From positions 1 to 33,503 of the forward strand of contig CAZMXP010000053.1 of NCBI GenBank assembly GCA_964570285.1: a DNA stretch of 33,503 nucleotides, given 5' to 3'. This document shows, piece after piece, positions 30,743 to 33,503 of this stretch (position 1 is the stretch's first letter; the number at the start of each line of letters is the position of its first letter). Below the pieces are notes generated by a model that worked only from the letters and a program-made list of their open reading frames with translations, searched no databases and was not told the origin of the DNA. The translations under genes and the position numbers were made by a program. Source of the stretch: CAZMXP01 sp964570285. GTDB lineage: Bacteria; Planctomycetota; PLA2.

Positions 30743-32875
30743 TCAGCCTTTTCGCCCGTAGCAGCGGATCCGGTCGAGGGTGGCGGCGAAGAGTTGCCCG
30801 TCCGCGGCGACCAGCGTCCCGAACGCCGGCGCCGGCGGTTCCTCCTCGAGGCCCGCCTCGGCCGGGGCCGCGGGCGGCGACCAGGAGGGCAGAGGCGCGA
30901 ATTCGCGGATCGCCTCCCCGTCGCCGTCCACGCGTGCCCCCGCACCCCCCGTGAGATCGAACCTGTAGAGCGTGCGCTCGGTGGGCAGGAGCAGCACCCC
31001 CCCGGCGATCGCGGGCCGCCCGAACCGCTCCGGCGGCAGGGGCGCGCCGCTCACCGGGGCGCGCTCCGTCGAGGGGATCGTCGCGTAGGCGAGATCGAGC
31101 TCGCTCCGCAGCGAGAGGCCGACGATGGCCTGGAAGGAGGCGGCGGCCTGCCGCTCGTCGCGCCGGCCGCAGCAGAGTACGCGCCCCGACGCGACGCCCG
31201 CGACCGTCTCCAGCAGCGAGTGCCGGTGGCCGCGGGAGCGGTGCTTGGCCCACTGCTCGACGAAGAAGCCGTTCGCGCCCCGCCGCTCGCCGCGCAGCCA
31301 GCACGCGTAGAGCTCGTCCGCATCGAAGGGGGCGAAGAGCACGCGGTCGCCGACGATCAGCGGGGGCTCGCGGAACCACGCCGAGCCCAGGTGCACCTTC
31401 TCCTCGGTGTCCTCGCTGAGGCGTTCGCGCTCCCGCACCGGGTGCCGGTCGTAGCGGAAGAGCCAGAGGATCTCGCCCGTGCGCGCGTCGAGGGCGGCGG
31501 CGACGCCGATCCCCGTCACGGCGACGACCACGCCCCCGGCGAGCGCGGGGCTCGAGCCGGAGAGCGGAGGCCGGGACGGGGGCGCATCGGCCTCGCCGTA
31601 GCCGAGGAAGCGCTCCCAGAGCAGCGCGCCGGTCGAGCGGTCGAGGCAGAAGAGGTGCGCGATCTCGCGGCGGGTGGCCCGGCCCTCGTCCTCCGCGCGC
31701 ACCGCCCCGTAGACGTAGAGGCGGTCGCCCTCCACGGCGGGGGCGCCCCGGAAGAAGACCGGGCGGCGGAGCGGTTCGGGGAGGTCGTGCGCGTCCGGCG
31801 AGGGACGCAACGTCCAGAGCGTCTGCCGTCGTTCGACGTCGAAGGCGACGAGCTCGTTCGACGGCAGCATGGACATGCGGTACTCGTCGAAGAGCACTCG
31901 CTCGAAGTAGAGCACTCCCTCGTGAACGGTGGGGGCGCGGGGGCCCGGCGAGTCGAGCAGCATCACGCCGACGCGATCGGCGCTGCCCTCGCTGTCGGAG
32001 GGTGCATAGAACAGCAGCTTCCCGCTCGCCCGGTCGAGCACCGCGACCTTGTCGCCGAGATGCACGTAGACGTGCCGATCATCGAGCACCGGCTCGAACG
32101 GCAGCAGGGGGCTGTGCTCGCGCTGGCCGACCGCGTTGAGCTGCTCGTAGGCGGCGGGGGTCTCGTCGAGCACGAGCGCCTCCCAGAGAAGCGTCATCTC
32201 CCCGGGGCCGGGCACCGCGTCCCCCGCGCGGCCGCGGTGCGCCGCGCCCCCCGGCGTGGGCCAGCCGGCGACGGGCCGCTCCCCGAGCCCCTCCAGGAAG
32301 GCCCTGCGTTCGAGAAGCGCCGCCGACGCGGAGAACCGCTCTTCCTCGTCGAGCGAGAGGTGCTCCGGCACGCGCAGCAGGTACCCCCGCGCCGCGTCGA
32401 GGGCGCCGCGCTGCAGCGCGCGGTCGAAGAGCCCGAGCAGCGCCCACGGCGCGCGCGTCGCGGCCGGCGTGCGGTCGAGCAGGTCGAGGATCTCCCGCTC
32501 GTCTCCCCCGGCCATCGCGCCGCCAAGCGCGCCGTTGGCTTCGGCGTCGTGGGCGTCGCGCCACGCGGCAAGCACCTCCGCGCCGAACGGCGGGCGTCCC
32601 GAGAGGAGTTGGATCTGCGCCCAGCGCCGTGGCGAGACGTAGACCTGCCGGCCCTGCAGCGAGACGACGCCCCGCGACCCGCCGAGCAGCAGCGTCTGCA
32701 AGCGGTCGGCCGCCTCCGCCCAACTGCCCGCCTCGGCCGCCCGGCGGGCGGCGAGCACGAGGTTGCGCGTCGGTTCGTCGTCGTCGGGCACAAACGACGT
32801 GTTGTAGCGGGGCCGGGCCGCGTCCTGCGCGACGCCGGAGGAGGCGAGGAGGAGCAGCAGCGGCAGCGCGCGCAC
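30743..32875 (-). CDS. Secreted beta-propeller (PQQ-like repeat) protein
   Basis: A 710-residue protein with a short signal peptide (1-16, SSGVA-QDA). A helical TPR-like region (about 35-195) is followed by a linker with GWPTPGGAAHRG and a PQQ-like propeller (about 225-700; blades include KVAVLDRASGKLLFY, LFCLDRSTGALLWE and AALDARTGEILWLFRY). The order helical region, WP-x-x-GG linker, propeller is the same as in the first half of the 1483-residue protein, so they are likely paralogues. No enzyme residues are recognised. GTG start at 32875, 42 bp after the FtsB-like gene; an ATG 8 nt upstream is out of frame. Probably transcribed with eno and the FtsB-like gene. Confidence 0.85.
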   Translation of the reverse strand: MRALPLLLLLASSGVAQDAARPRYNTSFVPDDDEPTRNLVLAARRAAEAGSWAEAADRLQTLLLGGSRGVVSLQGRQVYVSPRRWAQIQLLSGRPPFGAEVLAAWRDAHDAEANGALGGAMAGGDEREILDLLDRTPAATRAPWALLGLFDRALQRGALDAARGYLLRVPEHLSLDEEERFSASAALLERRAFLEGLGERPVAGWPTPGGAAHRGRAGDAVPGPGEMTLLWEALVLDETPAAYEQLNAVGQREHSPLLPFEPVLDDRHVYVHLGDKVAVLDRASGKLLFYAPSDSEGSADRVGVMLLDSPGPRAPTVHEGVLYFERVLFDEYRMSMLPSNELVAFDVERRQTLWTLRPSPDAHDLPEPLRRPVFFRGAPAVEGDRLYVYGAVRAEDEGRATRREIAHLFCLDRSTGALLWERFLGYGEADAPPSRPPLSGSSPALAGGVVVAVTGIGVAAALDARTGEILWLFRYDRHPVRERERLSEDTEEKVHLGSAWFREPPLIVGDRVLFAPFDADELYACWLRGERRGANGFFVEQWAKHRSRGHRHSLLETVAGVASGRVLCCGRRDERQAAASFQAIVGLSLRSELDLAYATIPSTERAPVSGAPLPPERFGRPAIAGGVLLLPTERTLYRFDLTGGAGARVDGDGEAIREFAPLPSWSPPAAPAEAGLEEEPPAPAFGTLVAADGQLFAATLDRIRCYGRKG

Positions 32876-32917
32876 GCGCCCATCCTACGCGCTCGGGCCC
32901 CGGGGCAACGGGTGGGG

Positions 32918-33226
32918 TCACTCCGGCGCGGGCTCGAAGGCGGCGGGCACGGCGGCGACCACCCACGGCGGCGCCAGCACCCCCTCGGGGGGGATGCGCC
33001 AGGTCTCGAGGCAGAGGCGCTCGATCGAGAAGGGGTCGTGCTCGAGCGCGAAGTTCTCGGCCGCGAGGCGGTCCTCCCGCTCCCGCTCCCGGGCGAGTTC
33101 GCGGACGAGGCGGGTGCGCTCCTCCGACAGGCGCTGCTTGCGCAGGGAGCAGGGCAGCGCGTTCGCGAAGAGCAGCACCAGCGTCGCGGTGGCGATGAGC
33201 GGGGGGAGCAGGCGGCTGTGCGTCAT
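32918..33226 (-). CDS. FtsB/DivIC-like septum formation protein
   Basis: A 102-residue bitopic protein: a short N-terminus, a transmembrane segment at about 8-25, then an Arg/Glu-rich coiled coil (about 28-60) and a short C-terminal tail (DPFSIERLCLETWRIPPEGV) that fits the FtsB/DivIC plan. These proteins join the division complex with FtsL and FtsQ. The assignment rests on size, topology, coiled coil and position directly after eno, a widely conserved neighbour pair. The ATG at 33226 begins the transmembrane region and is 7 bp after the eno stop. The C-terminal ~20 residues are Pro/Ala-rich and longer than in many homologues. Confidence 0.75.
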   Translation of the reverse strand: MTHSRLLPPLIATATLVLLFANALPCSLRKQRLSEERTRLVRELAREREREDRLAAENFALEHDPFSIERLCLETWRIPPEGVLAPPWVVAAVPAAFEPAPE

Positions 33227-33233
33227 GGCGCTC

Positions 33234-33503
33234 TCACGATCCGTAGGTGGCGCGGCTTGCCAGCTCCTCCTCGATGCGGAGCAGGCGGTTGTACTTGGCG
33301 ACCCGGTCCGAGCGGCAGGGGGCGCCGCTCTTGATCTGGCCGGCGCCGGTCGCGACGGCGAGATCGGCGATCGTGGTGTCCTCGGTCTCGCCGGAGCGGT
33401 GCGAGATGACGGCGTTCCACCCGGCGGCGCGGGCGACCCGGATCGCATCGAGGGTCTCGCTGAGCGTCCCGATCTGGTTCAGCTTGATCAGGATCGCGTT
33501 GGC
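33234..33503 (-). CDS. eno: Enolase, C-terminal fragment (cut by window edge)
   Basis: The last 89 codons of enolase, which interconverts 2-phosphoglycerate and phosphoenolpyruvate. The visible part begins with NAILIKLNQIGTLSETLDAI, then AVISHRSGETEDTTIADLAVAT, GQIKSGAPCRSDR and AKYNRLLRIEEEL. These include the catalytic Lys of the LIKLNQIG strand and the SHRSGE loop. The gene continues beyond 33503. It is followed 7 bp later by the FtsB-like gene, the common eno-ftsB order. Confidence 0.97.
   Translation of the reverse strand, partial: ANAILIKLNQIGTLSETLDAIRVARAAGWNAVISHRSGETEDTTIADLAVATGAGQIKSGAPCRSDRVAKYNRLLRIEEELASRATYGS

Noticed and set aside
1..33503. CRISPR array or complete insertion sequence
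   Set aside because: No regularly spaced repeats beyond the two 23-bp copies, and no cas, transposase or integrase gene was found.

Overview
The window is a very G+C-rich (roughly 70% by eye) bacterial chromosome segment that is almost fully coding. Its gene families suggest Planctomycetota or a neighbouring deep lineage. These families are DUF4175 proteins, BatA-type and other VWA proteins in series with MoxR and DUF58, large secreted PQQ-type beta-propellers, and QW-repeat (squalene cyclase-like) proteins ending in LPIFQ(K/R). This assignment rests on gene content only; no rRNA or other decisive marker is present.

Layout. 1-251: an accessory-looking edge with a 23-bp direct repeat, a 12-bp palindrome and the 3' half of a tRNA-Arg(CCU), abutting the stop codon of an EF-G gene (252-2309, minus). 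2715-6132 (plus): three overlapping genes for a TPR protein, a COG4112-type Nudix protein and an M24 metallopeptidase. 6230-7897 (minus): a small GlsB/YeaQ-type membrane protein and a secreted HEAT-repeat/alpha-beta hydrolase protein. 7898-8314: a 417-bp intergenic region with twin palindromes, a terminator-like hairpin and a strongly structured segment that looks like an undescribed RNA or leader, directly upstream of larE (8315-9076, plus).

9084-33503 is one run of about 24 kb on the minus strand. In transcription order it holds: the end of enolase, an FtsB/DivIC-like protein and a secreted beta-propeller protein; then MoxR, DUF58, BatA-VWA, a second VWA/glutamine-amidotransferase-like protein and a 1483-residue double-propeller/TPR protein; then a secreted QW-repeat protein; then an ECF sigma factor, a FecR-type anti-sigma factor, DUF4175, a 1075-residue secreted coiled-coil protein, a 259-residue secreted coiled-coil protein and a second QW-repeat protein. 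Most internal junctions are 1-4 nt overlaps (ATGA, GTGA or TGATG), implying translational coupling.

How the genes may work together (inference). The minus-strand run reads as two adjacent envelope modules: a MoxR/VWA chaperone-like cassette and a sigma/anti-sigma-controlled coiled-coil cassette. Each is linked to a secreted, probably non-enzymatic QW-repeat protein of the same family. The two strongest leads for something undescribed are the structured element upstream of larE and this paired envelope system. No CRISPR array, transposase, integrase or complete RNA gene was seen.
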